A DNA stretch of 64,000 bases from Rhyacophila brunnea (taxonomy: Eukaryota; Arthropoda; Insecta; Trichoptera; Rhyacophilidae): assembly GCA_022495005.1 (NCBI GenBank), contig JAGYXB010000018.1, positions 248,001 to 312,000 of the forward strand, given 5' to 3'. The translations under genes were made by a program, and so were the position numbers. Shown here one piece after another: positions 45,877-59,604 of this stretch (positions are counted from its first letter, which is position 1; each line of letters starts with the position of its first letter). The notes beneath the pieces were generated by a model. The model saw only the letters and a list, made by a program, of their open reading frames with translations. It was not told where the DNA came from and made no database searches.

Positions 45877-46822
45877 GGAGGTACGTGCTCAGCGTAGGTC
45901 AAAATGGAGCTTTTGTTCTATTTTCAAAGCATGATCCTGAACATACCTGAAACGTTGTAGATAATCTATTTATATAATTTTGAAGCCTTATTATCCTCTA
46001 TATTTATTTTAAACATTTGATGACTGCATAAAGTATTTTTGTTACATAAAATAGTATTCTTTTAAACCTCTCGCTCTAATGTTTTAGAATAAAGTCATAT
46101 TTCGGTACATAACTGTGCAGTGGTGTTACGATTTTTTACATTTATTAATTTTTAAACGCATTTATAAAACCATTAGTATAATTTATGACGAGATAATTCT
46201 AGTAAAATAATTACGATAAAAAATTATATTGATAGTATCTGTGATCCCAAATTTGACAATAATTAGGCATTTTATTATTCAAAAAATTGGCAAGATTAAC
46301 ACATTTGAAGATAATTCTAAAGATACTAATTATAAGCTATATCTTTGACCATTCAAGTGTAATAAACATTTTATGAATAATGATTGCTTTATAATAATTA
46401 TTGACCTAAGAATAAGGTAGTGTTTTTTTGAAATACGCCATTTCTTTTGTCATCCCCCAGTAGTTAAGCTACAACATACGGCCGTAGCCATAAATTGACA
46501 AACTATAATTGAAGTAGGGAGTAAGATCATGTTAACGCGCGAGTTTTAACATGTACTTAACCGAAAAAAAAATTTTTTTTTTTTTAAACGGTTATGCACA
46601 TTACTGCACAGTTATGTACCGAAATATGACTATATTCTAAAACATTAGAGCAAGAGGTTTAAAAGAATACTATTTTATGTAATAAATTAAAATAAATATA
46701 AAGGATAATAAGGCTTCAAAATTATACTAATAGATTATCTACAACTTTTAAGGTATGTCCAGGATCATGTTTTGAAAATAGAAAATAAACTCTATTTTGA
46801 CCCACGCTGAGCACGTCCACTC
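45877..46822. mobile_element. TTAA-flanked MITE family B, copy 2 (946 bp, long TIRs)
   Basis: It is flanked by TTAA on both sides (45873-45876 and 46823-46826). The arms 45877-46120 and about 46595-46822 are inverted copies of each other for over 200 bp, including the 'tttcggtacataactgtgcag' segment. The central part matches copy 1 at 7.9-8.4 kb. No transposase. This is the best-preserved copy in the window. Confidence 0.85.
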
Positions 46823-49800
46823 TTAATAAATTGATAACCATTATCCATTCTAATAAATAGTCAAAATCATTTCCCGTAAAAAAATGTAAAGGAACCTCTT
46901 CAGGACATGTTCAAGACAAATTGTAAAACCAATGGTGATGATCTTACTACTACGGTAGCTATACAGGTATTGGTAAAAAATATGTATTACCTTTTATGAA
47001 ATTTAATTATACGAGGTAGTCGACACCTTATAATATTCCATTTAATTGTATTACGAATATTTTGTCAAAAAATATTACGTAAAATGAGGAGATATATCTC
47101 ACACATCGCATAGAAACTTCTCAAAATAATACACTTAAAACAATATGTGTTAAAGCGTGGGTTGAACACGCGCCTTGAACTCGATCAATTTATAATACAA
47201 CTCAGTATTTATTTGTTATGTATTTCTATTTATTTTTATTCTCTGTACTTTACCATTACATTATAAAATTGTAGGTAAATGAGTGAGTCTTAATAGTTAC
47301 ATAGGTAATTATTTATTGTGTCTTAAAGAAACAATTTTAACTTTATAAATTAAAATAATAATTTTATGAACACATTAAAGCTTTATTGGTATTATGAATA
47401 CATATTATTCATATTACACTTAACAGTATTGTTTCATTAAGGTTTACATATCCAGTTTATTTTGACAGAATAATCGTATTCCCATGACAAATCAAATCAA
47501 TCACACAACATGAAAAATGATTTACTCAATGAAATATGATGGGTGGATTAAACCTTAATGGCTTTGTGTGTGGATTTTGATTTACGCCACTAGCAGTGTG
47601 TATCAAATTTTGAAAGGTAAACAAAGCATGATGGGATAATAATTTATCAGGCTTGTGTCTTATGAGGACTAAGAATGTTCTATAACGTATGAAACTATGC
47701 CAGCAGGGTGCGATAATATGCTACAAAGCTTTACAAAGCTCTACGCTTTGGCGATCGGATAAGGTTGAAGCTCGCTTCGAAATTCACACTTTATTATCGA
47801 TCGCATTGTCTAATGTTGATTGCTCTACATACACTTTCTTTGTGTAATATATTAGAGATCATATATTAAAATACTTCTATCATACCGTTGAAAATAATGT
47901 ATCTGTTTTATAAATATATAAATTGATTTATAATGTGATTGTAAGTCCAACAATCCTAGAAGTACCAAGTAGTATCAGAGTATCCGATTTAAAAGTCATA
48001 GCCATTATCCAAGCCACACGGGTTAAAATTAGGCGTTTGATAAAATTTGAATAAATAATGTTTGATTCAAATAAAATTGATATATTAAACAGGTTACTCA
48101 TTCGCTGCTGACTAGATAATGATTTTTTAATCACCACCTTTAAAATGCACTTAATTACATGGATTTGCCGCCTGGCCATTACGCGCCGGGTGCGTCTTCA
48201 GCGTCCAAAGTAATAATAATCATTCAATGAGTTTAACATATAACTTAAAACGATTTATTTTCAAAAGCATGTTAATATAGTACGCGCTCAATTCATGACG
48301 AAAAATGATTATTTACCTCTATTATTGAACATGGAGAATTTTTCTGAAAAATCTGATGATAATAATAATATATATACATAAGTATATTAAATAATTGAAT
48401 TATCGTTTACGTGGTAGAACTCCCTTAAAATAGTTTTGAAACAAAGTTATGTGTATTGGTTATTTATACTTTATTTCATTTAAGAAGACAGCTTTAACTT
48501 AGTGGACTGTTCCGATGATGGGTTTATATCCCAAAATAGTACTTTCAACGTAAATGACTGAACTAAAGTAGAATTAACAAAGAAAGACAATATAGTGCCT
48601 GTGTGACAATATAGACAATGTGTACCTATTTATTTAGAAATACATAATTATATTTAATACATTTGACATCATAATTTGATTCACAGTGTAGAAAACAATT
48701 GAAAATTTTTATAAACAGGAACTACTTATAAGATTAAATTTATTATTTTTATAGTAAACATAATATTGCATTCTCATTTTGTTTTCATTTTCGTATCTAA
48801 ATATATAGAATTAAAATATCTATTGTGTCATATTTTTAATATCGTATCGTATCGTATTTATATTTTTTTTGTTTAATTTAAAACAATTGTTCTGTAAACA
48901 TGTATTTACATTGTATAGTATATATAGCACAATATAATAAAAGCGATTCTGCGCGATGAATAACAAAGCAAAATATTTATAAATATTAAATAATAATCGT
49001 AAAATTGATAGCCTGACATGGAGGGGTACATGTTAATTGAGACTTGTTTGCATTTCATAAAGCTTTTGTGAAACAGGAGCGCCTCAACCCTCTCATACCC
49101 AAGCATGGAAACACTCGCTAAGCTTAAAACCCTTTCTCCATCTCATTTGCGTGGAGGCTTTACAAAACATTAAAAGCCTTTGTTACATTTTGCAATGGCC
49201 AAAGCCACGTTATAATTTAAATTTTTGTTGACGTAGACTGCTTCGAGTCATTAGGACGCACATATTTTGACTAAACAATCAAAATTATCATGCAAATTTT
49301 TCAGGCTTCTAAACACTTATTTGGATTATAAAAATATTTTTCTAGATTTTTCGTCCTTGGTATTTTTGGCTACCCAAAAGAAAAACTAATGTTCATTTTT
49401 AATGTTTTTGCGGTTCTAGTATAATAAAATACTAAAATTAAATTATAGGATCAAACTAAACTATGTAGTTAAGTAATTTTTTTATTTTCATATTCTAATT
49501 AGTAAAGCAAGAAACTTAATAATTGCTCGATAAAATTTAGAAGCTGATTAAAATAAGTGCCTACGTACTAAGCTGTAGTTTTGAAAAAACGTTTTGTATA
49601 CTTGCATGACAAAGTATGTAATGTTATCAATATGTTTACAATTTGAATTTTAGTGGTAAACTATATTATGTAGTCGTAAGATTTGAATGGTTTTTATGAC
49701 ATGCCAAAGATGATATCAATAATTTTAAAAACACTGTGATACGAAAACATTCAAATTTAAATTGCACTTATCGATTCATGCATTAATTTCACGACTAAAA

Positions 49801-52800
49801 AACCGCGTTATTTACATACACTAACGCTCTCTATTTTTTTCATGTATTTCTGTGATATCGAACCAAATTCCACATGATTTCAAGCAGGTATTTTTATTGT
49901 TTACAGGTTAGACGAATAATATGTATGTATATAGGTACATACATTTATAATACATAATTATATTCTCTATGCAACTGCAAGAAATAGTGAGCAGAACACG
50001 TTTATATATTAGGATTGAATATTTCGGTTAAATAACATTCATAAATGTTGTTTATAATATCAAAAGCTTAGATTGGACCAAAGAAAAACAATAATAACCT
50101 TTAGAAATCCTTTTAAAAATTCCTTCACCCATTATTGGTCTTTATTTATTTTTTGTATCTACATGTCAAGATTTGGGCAACATCAATAATTATTGTTTGC
50201 TCTTTTAAGGTGCAGAACTAACCTTTTATTGTTAATATCAATTGGAAAGATTATTTATTACTGTTATTTGGTATCAATATATTCTACTTGCATAACGGCG
50301 AATTTAGGTGAATTATTTTTTATAAATTATTTAAATTACTATTTTGCGGACTCGGTGCACTTTCACATATCATAGTATACAATTTTGTTTACGTAGTTAG
50401 TTTCCTTGTAAATATAACACTGTTATATATATATATATATAGAAGTACCCATTATCTCACATTTTACTTGAACATGTAATTATAATTTAATTATGAATAC
50501 GTTCTACGTTGGAGCGATAACAGTTAATTTATGTTTAATAATAATGTGATTAATTTTTATTAAAGTGAAATAAAATACTCTTTGCTTCCTTATCATAATC
50601 CTCATGACTAAGGATGGTAAGGATGTAATATTCTGGACCAGTTTTCTCCAGACTTAACAAATAATAAAATAAGTTACCACATAGTTATATCGAATGCGTA
50701 AATCATTATTTGGGACGTGTTGCTTGCTTTTATTTGTTAGAAAAAATCTCATATATTTTACATTTCAACAAAATCTAACTTGATTTTTTGTTTTTCTTCT
50801 GTTTGAATTTAATATGTGCTTTCGGAAAATGCCGTAATCCTTTTCAAACAATGCGTTGAGATTAAAGTGTCTGTTTTTTCATGAAGTATTGTTCCTTCTC
50901 GAAAAGCGAAAATTCCCTGGGCGGGGTATTTCACAAAAAGAATATGAATCACAAGACTTTCCTTTTTCACATGCTCTCGCGTGAGAAAATTTCCAAAATA
51001 CCATGATTTATTCAGTTTACGTCAATCCAATTTTATGTCACATCATATTATATTGTTTGCGACTGGCAAAGATTTTATTTAAATCTTATTAGCGATATAT
51101 TTTATTCTAAAATAATATTTTGACAAATGATAATAATTGCTATTTATCGATGTTCTACATTTTAAAAACCAATATACGTTAATATTTATATGATTTTATT
51201 TTTGATAATGCCAATAGAAATAAAGTATACTTACTCTACTTTCATTAAAATACTAATTCTATATTTAGGTGAACTATATTATTTTTGTTGGTCATAAACT
51301 AACATACATCTAAATTTCATTATACCTATTTTTACCAGTATAAATTGTCCACTGATATATGCTAAGTACATACCTACTTATACCCTTAAAACATATTTGT
51401 ATACTATAGGGAGCTTAGTTTCAACTTTGAAGAGAAAACAATTTTATTTATATTGGTTATATTTGTAAAAAAATCTTTACGTGCATTATGATATTTAACT
51501 TGTGATGCCTTCTAAATTGGCCACGTTGAAAGAGAACGGGTGAGGAAGGAGAGCAATGGCTCTTTGTTAATTCAGTTGGTAAACGTTTCAAATGTATGGA
51601 TTATTATAAAGTGAAAGAAAGCAAGCACCATCTTTTTGAATTTATGCACTTGTCATCTAAAATATACAAAGGTTATTAAACAATATAGATTATGACAAAT
51701 ATATTAATCTTTGCAGCGTATTTTGTAGTTGGAATCAAACCACGGAACGTCCGAAAAATGGATAATCTCTTTTACATTATTAATTAAAATAAAACAGAAT
51801 ATATATTAAAAGACTACCAATCACTTGATTAGTGATGAATGTAAAATGCACATCACTGTATGCGCTATTTGATAAACAGAAAGCTACAGTAGAAACGTTG
51901 AAGCACGTTACAAAACTTTATCATTTTACTCGCTAAAACTTCAATCGTACTGTCGCTTCATGTTTTCATTTGGTGATACTAGGTACCGGATTTTACGATT
52001 TATTATTTTAAGCACTTGGTGTTGCTGGAATATAATATATTGGTAATACCTCCCAAGAGTGCTAGAGTATTTATACTACAATTACGATCTACATGCTACT
52101 GATCATATAAATGTTATATTGGTCTGAGGAAAATTGTCTTACCTCTTGCTTCACCTACACTCCGATCCAGGATTGTGATAGTACGTTATAAAATATAAAA
52201 TTACTTCGTCGGATCAATCAATGTACAGTATATACCTACAACTCGAGGTATTGTTTCAAGAAAAGAATAGGATTTTAACGATTATTATTAAAGGCTAATG
52301 AAATATTGTAAATACATAAATAATTGATGATATACCTAACATAATATTTTATGTGTCTTTCTAAAACGGATACTTTATGTTTAAAAACAAACATAGGTAC
52401 CTCATGTACTTACAGATAAGATCAGACATATTTTATGTTTATATTGTATTAAAAGGTTTTTGTTTTTCTTCTTCTTAGACATGATACCTCTCAGTTGAGG
52501 GATTGAAATCTCTGGGGTATTTTATGAACCTGAGATTTTTGGATTGCATATGTATTATATTGGATTTTGAATAGGATTCACTAACAAAAACATTTATGTG
52601 GCTTTTTGGCTTTGCGGGATTAAACAAAATAAATCTACATTATTAGTATGTTACTATCTATGAACACCTATATTACTCTTATACAGGTACCTCGTAATCA
52701 GAAGATTTTCAAAAAAAAATATTATAAATTTTACTACATTGTTTTAAATAACTGAAAAAAACTATAACATTAAGAAGTTTGAACTCTTATTGTCTAGAAG

Positions 52801-52832
52801 CATATTGCAAATTTAATGAGTAATATTTTTTT
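46823..52832. other. 6-kb AT-rich stretch, nothing assigned
   Basis: Only microsatellite-like runs stand out: repeated ATCGT at about 48841-48856 and (TA)n at about 50425-50440. No open frame looks like a real gene, and no family seen elsewhere in the window recurs here. Confidence 0.5.
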
Positions 52833-53266
52833 GGGGGGACATGCTCGTCGTAGGTCAAAATTGAGTTTTTATTGTATTTTCAAACCATGATCCTGGACAC
52901 TCCTTAAACGTTGAAGATAATGTATAAATATAATTTTGAAGCCTTATTATCCTTTATATTTATTTTAAACATTTGATGACTGCATAAAGTATTTTTGTTA
53001 CATAAAATAGTATTCTTTTAAACCTCTCGCTCTAATGTTTTAGAATATAGTCATATTTCGGTACATGAATGTGCAGTGGTGTTAAGATTTTTTACGTTTA
53101 TTAATTTTTAATCGCATTTATAAAACCATTTAGTATAATTTATGAAGGATAATAAGGCTTCAAAATTATATAAATAGATTATCTACAACGTTTAAGGAGT
53201 ATCCAGGATCATGGTTTGAAAATACAATAAAAACTCAATTTTGACCTACGACGATCATGTGGGCCG
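52833..53266. mobile_element. TTAA-associated MITE family B, copy 3 (434 bp, palindromic)
   Basis: The left arm 'ggggggacatgctcgtcgta' onward and the right arm ending 'acgacgatcatgtgggccg' are inverted copies for about 120 bp. TTAA follows the right end (53267-53270); the left flank is T-rich and mutated. The internal region is a shortened version of copies 1 and 2. Confidence 0.75.
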
Positions 53267-53623
53267 TTAAACCATCTCTACTAGATGGAGACATTAAATT
53301 AAACCTGAAAAAATATGACGTATAAGCTGTGAGTTATTTAACACTGCAGAATTATTTATGTTTCACGCAATCTCCACACTACCATCATCGTATCTGTCAA
53401 AAAAAATATTAATTATCACACAATTTATTTTAGATTTACTCAACCATTCGTTTTCATAAATTGTTGAATATGCAGTAGATTAAAATAGAATAGATAAATA
53501 GTAGAGAAGAATAAAATTAAGCTTGAAACATGCATTTTCCGTCAGTGTTTTATTAATTATTACTACTTATTACTATGAATTACCAAATTTTTCACATTAT
53601 AGTGCAAATATATCTATGCTATA

Positions 53624-54173
53624 TTAGTGGCAAACGGTGCAAGAAGGCCGTTAAGATTCGATATAAATAGTGCACACTAAACTTTGTTAGTCACCAATAT
53701 TTGTTTTCATTGAACTGAGAGTATAAATAAATTATGCAATTATTGCAGATTGTCAGTTCATTTTTTAAATTATAGATTAATGATAGAAGTCACAAATCTA
53801 TAAAATATCTAAAATTATACCATTAAACCATACATAATTTTAGATATTTTACAGGTAGAAGTATATTTTTTATCTATTATGATTTGGTATAGGCAGACCT
53901 TAATGAATTAAAAAAAAAACTAACAAACACCATCTGTTATCTACATTCTTAATTCAACAAAAACAAATAAGTATTACTGAAAAGGCGTGCACTATTTTAT
54001 CCAGATCGCTATTATAATTATTTGTATTAGGTAAGGTTTTTTTTTTTTTTAATAACCAGTTCCATCTGCAATTTGCATTATTACTTCAGTGAAAACAAAT
54101 AAGTAAGACTGACAAAGTTTAGTGGCCACTATTTACGTCTGGTTTTAACAATCTATATCCAACCCTTGCCACT
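53624..54173. mobile_element. fold-back element (550 bp) with inner palindrome
   Basis: The arms starting 'agtggcaa' and ending 'ttgccactg' are inverted and imperfect for about 110 bp; both carry 'cactaaactttgt' (right arm inverted). Inside, 53801-53818 and 53834-53851 are perfect 18-bp inverted repeats. No coding capacity. Confidence 0.65.
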
Positions 54174-54956
54174 GTGTTATATATTATATACTACATAGTA
54201 GTGGGCTTTATAAATAGCCTGTAAAACATCAATCATTGTAAATTCAAAGGCAAGCAAATTCACTATTTATTTAGAATATTTAGATTAACAACCAAAATTA
54301 TTTCTGTATCATACGTATATTATAGAAACGTCAACTGCCAAACATAGCTATAGGCTATGCGTACTATTATAAAACATATAGGTATGTAGATAGCTACCAA
54401 TTTAATCGAATTACTCTGGTTCTAGAAACTTTATCAAATTTAAAACTATAAGGTTTATTTTAGATATGGTGAAAGCTTTTTGGTTAACACAATAATTATT
54501 CACTTACAGCAGTTGCACGTTGAATTAATGCTTAGCTATTTTCTTTTCAATTTTAAACATTGATTAGTAACCATTTATTATTTAAAACGTTATAAAACAA
54601 TATTCCGTAAAAGAATTAAAGTAAACGAAACAACTTGTAAGTAAAATACAATGTTAACTTAGCTGTAATTTAACATGTACACGCACATAATAAACATGTG
54701 TTTCCCGTAAATAAAAAAAACATCACTCTATCGTGATTGATTAAGGAAATAAACTGTTTTCAGCCAATCTTATAAACATAAATGAGGTGTATTTTTATGG
54801 TAACCATCTAAATTCTTCTAAAAATAGGTTTTAAATTATTGTAAGCAATTTATCAATCCAACTGTTAAAATTAAATTACTCTAAGCGCTATGTAAACTTC
54901 GCATTATATTTTTTTAGATTGTTAAATGTTGAGAATCAAACGTTCTATGATGCATT
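54174..54956. other. AT-rich stretch, nothing assigned
   Basis: No gene or repeat could be supported. Confidence 0.5.
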
Positions 54957-55170
54957 GAGGTAACGTGAATGATGGAGTCGTGGTAATATTGTGTTCACTT
55001 TAAAACTCTAGATCACAGGTTTATATCCTGCATCTGGAGAAAAGTCACAACTTATTTTTCAATTTATGTTTGATCCAGAACGAGGACCTAATGGGTATGG
55101 CAAATAGTTAACTTTCCCTTTACGATGCTAATAAATTCCGTCCGTTTCTGTGAAGTCACCTAAGGTTACC
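54957..55170 (+). repeat. tRNA-derived SINE family G, degenerate copy 4
   Basis: It follows the family order: B-box-like aggtttatatcct, 'catctgg', 'tttttcaattta', 'gacctaatggg', then a decayed 3' part. It is clearly older than copies 1-3. Confidence 0.5.
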
Positions 55171-55945
55171 ATGCGAGATTTAGAATATTACAGTAAGTAA
55201 AAAAGAAATCCTTAGTCAAATAAGGTTTCATAGTCATTATTTGCAATATGTTTTAACAATAAAATTTTCAAATAGGCATCAAAACCTAATTATAACCATA
55301 CGAGCATTTCTATATATATTTTTACAGCCTACAAGCCATAATACTATCTTAATCTCACCTCTTTCTTTCATATCTCTTTCTCACAATTGATTATGTCTCT
55401 CTTCGTCGTATATATTTATAAATCTATCTATGTTTTGTAATGGAATGCCACGCGCTGTTTTCAATGTTCGTTTATAATAATTATTAATGACAGATAAATA
55501 AAACCTGAAGGATAACTATTAATTATATGTTTTTTCTGGATAATCCTATCGATTTTGAAAATAATAACATTTTAATTATATGTAATATTGATGATTCTAG
55601 AAATAGCTGAAATATGAAAATGACGAAGTGCCATATTAACTGAAATATTTTCAATTTAATGAGCTGTGTAACCTAAGGTGACATTACAGTAACGGGAGTG
55701 TTAATAATCATTCAAATTGTATCTGTTATAAAAATTATAAAATCGATATGATCTCCGCTGAGTACCATAAACAATGATAATTAATTAATATAGGAATGTT
55801 AACAATGTATTGTTTTTGGACGTTGAATCTATTATCATAAATAAATAGTACATTACGAAAAATGCCTAATACTACTTCATCTAACTATACATTCTGTAAC
55901 CTTTAGATTCATCCAAAAAATACGTTTCTATTATCGATGAAACTT
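55171..55945. other. AT-rich stretch, nothing assigned
   Basis: No gene or repeat could be supported. Confidence 0.5.
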
Positions 55946-56100
55946 ATAGCCTATAATGTAAGGTACCGGCTTCTCATCCAAAGGTTTCGCTTTCGATTTC
56001 CGGTTAAGCCACAATATACATGGGATTGTCTCAAAGCCTGGGTATTTCTGTGATTGCTTCACCGCTACTACTATACGACTGTCATTGAGCTTCGTTTATT
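55946..56100 (+). repeat. tRNA-related SINE family F, copy 2
   Basis: It shares a tRNA-like head, a degraded B box (cgctttcgatttcc) and the tail segment 'caaagcctgggtatttctg' with 1935-2095. Confidence 0.5.
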
Positions 56101-56884
56101 ATTGTAGCGTTAAAATATAAAATGATAAGCATGCGAAATAATTTTCAAATGTCAAATGTCAAATGTAAACATTGATTAATTACTATTTGCCACACATTCT
56201 TTGGCCACAAATATGTTTTAGAAGTATAACTTCACGCTAATAATATAGAAAATAATATGAACGGCTACATAATGTAAAAATGAAACAATACAATATACTT
56301 CTATACATATTGCGTAAAATCTGGGGCTGTGTGTTTTGTTCCACAAAATTATAGTGGTATAGTTAGATTAAATCTACAAAAAAAATGAAAACAATATTTT
56401 AGCATTTTTTTTACATCGCTTCCTGTCAACATATTCGGATAAAAACTATGTAAACTACTGGGGTTGTACATCTACCATAAGACGCTATGGTAATACTTTT
56501 AACAGAAAAAAAGGAAAATTACAACATAAACTATTTAATATTTTATATTTTGTTTCTATTTATAATTGTTAAATGGTACGGAGTTTCAATTGTCTAATGA
56601 TAACGTATAGTTGTCTCAAACTCAAAATGGAAGTATAAAGGATTCAATAGTGGCTCTAAGCCTTAGTGCATAACCAAAAATATAGAAAGAGTGTTGGACT
56701 CGTTTGAGCGGAGTGTACTGCGCGGTGTTTTCTTTCATAAATGACAGACGGTCGGGGTGGAGACGAAGAAACTCATACTATTACAAGCTGTAGTATGTAC
56801 TTATGTACGCTATATATGAGGGTCCCCACATCATCGATCACATAGTCCATCACATGTGGTCAAATTTCATTTTTGTTTAAATTT
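56101..56884. other. mixed AT-rich stretch, nothing firmly assigned
   Basis: A GC-richer patch at 56700-56790 (tgtactgcgcggtgtt…) may be a transposon relic. No open frame. Confidence 0.4.
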
Positions 56885-57310
56885 ATTTATTTTCACATAC
56901 CGTGAACATTGCAAATTATAAATTTAAGGTGTTTACAACATAACATTTAAAAACAAAGAAATAGTGTAAAGTAGAAATAAATATACACAGTATCACAAAA
57001 AAAATATGAAAAGTAAAGTAAAAGATACAAAAATTATAAAAAATATAAATTATAAAACATGGAAGCACACTGAATGAGCTACGTGGACCCTATTTTAAGG
57101 GTTATAGATTAAGCTTTATAAAACAACGTCCACCTATACTCATCCTCACATAGTTCGAATATATCAACATCCGAAGCGATTTGGTTGAACAGAGTTATTG
57201 CCCTCCCAATTGGCATTATCAATGGAAGGTTAGTTCTGCTCCTCGCCTTAGATAGCTGGCAAAAAGTAATACACCAAGCGAACACCTTATCGAACTCGTA
57301 CAAAATGGAA
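56885..57310 (-). mobile_element. LINE 3' remnant (family with TTGAA tail), copy 2
   Basis: It is colinear with 6984-7375. The minus-strand frame 57303-57109 reads KARSRTNLPLIMPIGRAIT and ends FELCEDEYRWTLFYKA at a stop, consistent with the extreme C terminus of a CR1/L2-like ORF2, then an AT-rich 3' UTR. Everything upstream is missing, as expected after 5' truncation. Confidence 0.5.
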
Positions 57311-59064
57311 GGATAGTGTCAATTTGGGCTTAAAAATCTTGTGCATTCTAAACTGAAGAACTAATCTAGACGGTGGTAGATGCTGGAGGAGATCAAAACC
57401 CATATAGGGTTGTGGTGCCAGGAAGAAAATGATGAAAACGTATGTATTTATAATTTAACTATTTTGTATTAAATGAATAAGTCAATAGATTTAAGAATTT
57501 AGTATTCGTTATAGAATATAATATTTGTAATTTGAATCACTTCAAAAATATACCTTATATTAAAAGAAAAGGGTTTTATACAAGTATGCACTTTGTTGTC
57601 TCGGTGGTTATCAGGTCTTCAAAATTGACAAATTCTTCGAGACGTTCGTTGAAAGGAAATTTCTACACATGGCACGAGACTCGTCTAGACACTAGACTCT
57701 AGATATTAAAAAAATATTATAGAGGTCCTCCAGTATAAGTCAATGATTACTGTTACTTAGTTTATTAATCATTTATTCCATCATTATAAGCATCTACTAG
57801 TTGTAGTCCTGTTGTGATGTACCTAATACAAAATAACATATTGTAAAACAATATATAAATTGAAATTAATACTATGTCATCGATATTACAATCTACACAT
57901 AAGACGAATTCCTATTCTGAACAGAGAAGAATAAACACACTGAATACTAAATAAAGAAAATCATTAATATGATAATACGTTATTAATTAGAAGAAAACAA
58001 AGGTTGCAGAAGGAAACAAAACGGAGAAAGATAATGAAATTCTAACCGAAATACCGTTGCAAATTAAGAACCAGAATAAAATAAGAAATGTTGTGTAGTC
58101 AGAAAAAAATGTTTTTTTTTTGTTTATCTATTTATCTCTTCTAGGCGGAGATTGTCAACACCACAATGTAGTATTGTCTTATCATTATATATTAATTATT
58201 TAAAATAATTGTCTGTAACTATTCCTATTAACATATTTATCTTTAAAAAGAGCATATATTATTATAAACGATGAAAAGTAAATTGTACTTATACAGTTCA
58301 CCGAATACATTTTCACCGTGAGATTGTGTACCGATAATATTTGGCAGTATAATATTGAGACCAAATAACGCATACTTCGTGAAAAATTTGACCGAATGGT
58401 AGTTTTGTACGCACGTTTATTTCGTTTTATGCAAAGTTTATTTTCTTGAAAGTGAGTGACTTTCCAATTGAATTAAAATACATGTTATATTTACATCATT
58501 TATAACAAATGTTTTATAATAATAACGGTAGGTGATAATTCAGAATTCTTCTGGTACTTACATTGTCACTAGTATATAAATATCGGATTTTTGGCATTCT
58601 TTGGTTAGGTATATACATTATTTGTCTACCAGGTATAATATTTCAATGCTTTTGTATTTTATACTGTTAACTAAACAATAAAAATGTATTTTCTGAATAA
58701 AGTGAGACCAAATCTCTTAAAAAAGGAAAATTTTGATATAAAAATAACCACAACTCATTGCATTAATTCAGATGATTGTGGGTAATTTAAACTAATGATT
58801 AACTAACAAATTTAATAAAGTCATCTTTATATAACATTTCTATTTATTGCGCATTGTATTATTATCCACTTGCAACATATTAATATAAATTAATGTTCTA
58901 TCAATTTTGATTAGAATAAATAAAATAAGAAACTTACAACGAGTTTGTTCGAGTGGTTTCAGATCGATAGTACAATTTTAAAAAACTTACTTTGTTTAAA
59001 GAACACTTTTATGCGCAACTGGCTATCCCAAAATGTAATACAAATTGTCATTAAATTAACACTT
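57311..59064. other. AT-rich stretch, nothing assigned
   Basis: No gene or repeat could be supported. Confidence 0.5.
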
Positions 59065-59380
59065 TTATACTGAAAATTCTATGTATATGAATACGTTTAA
59101 GTGCCCACCACCACCCGTCATATATGCACAACCGTGGATATGCACGGCCGCTTTCTGAGTGTCACGAATTGAAATGGATGAGTCTACAGAAGAGTCGAGA
59201 CTATCCCGCTCCCCATACGACGCTGCAAATTTCTCAAATGCCGCAAAGTTGGCCTCGGTTGCTACCAGATCTCCATGACCAATTGGGCCCGTGTGAGGAC
59301 GGACCCTGGCAAACAGCTCCGCTTGTTCGAATTCCATAAGCGGGCAATCCCAGAGAATGTGTTCAACATGTATATGAATA
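59065..59380 (-). pseudogene. non-LTR retrotransposon ORF2 C-terminal fragment
   Basis: Read on the minus strand through 59380-59065, the frame gives HILWDCPLMEFEQAEL and then FARVRPHTGPIGHGD and an acidic/Ser-rich end. The HxLxxCP motif followed by an acidic-aromatic tail is typical of the zinc-knuckle-like C terminus of jockey/R1-group LINE proteins. Upstream sequence lacks the reverse transcriptase, so it is a truncated relic. The plus-strand frame over the same bases is a shadow. Confidence 0.5.
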
Positions 59381-59604
59381 GTTATAAATATCCGTTAGCA
59401 AATTAACGAAAACATAATCGTAAAATATATCCAAGGTTTTGTTCTAAAAATTATTAAGTGGTACGCTAGTTTGGACTGTCAAAAATTACTATTTCCAGAT
59501 AGGTAGCACCATTATCAATTTGTGAAAGTATATATTATTAAATATTGACTGTTATAATTTATTATAATATGTACGTACAAAGTTTAGAAAATCTTATTAT
59601 AACA

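Noticed and set aside
59124..59339. 71-codon plus-strand frame
   Set aside because: It is the complement of the LINE C-terminal fragment, whose minus-strand frame carries the HILWDCP motif.
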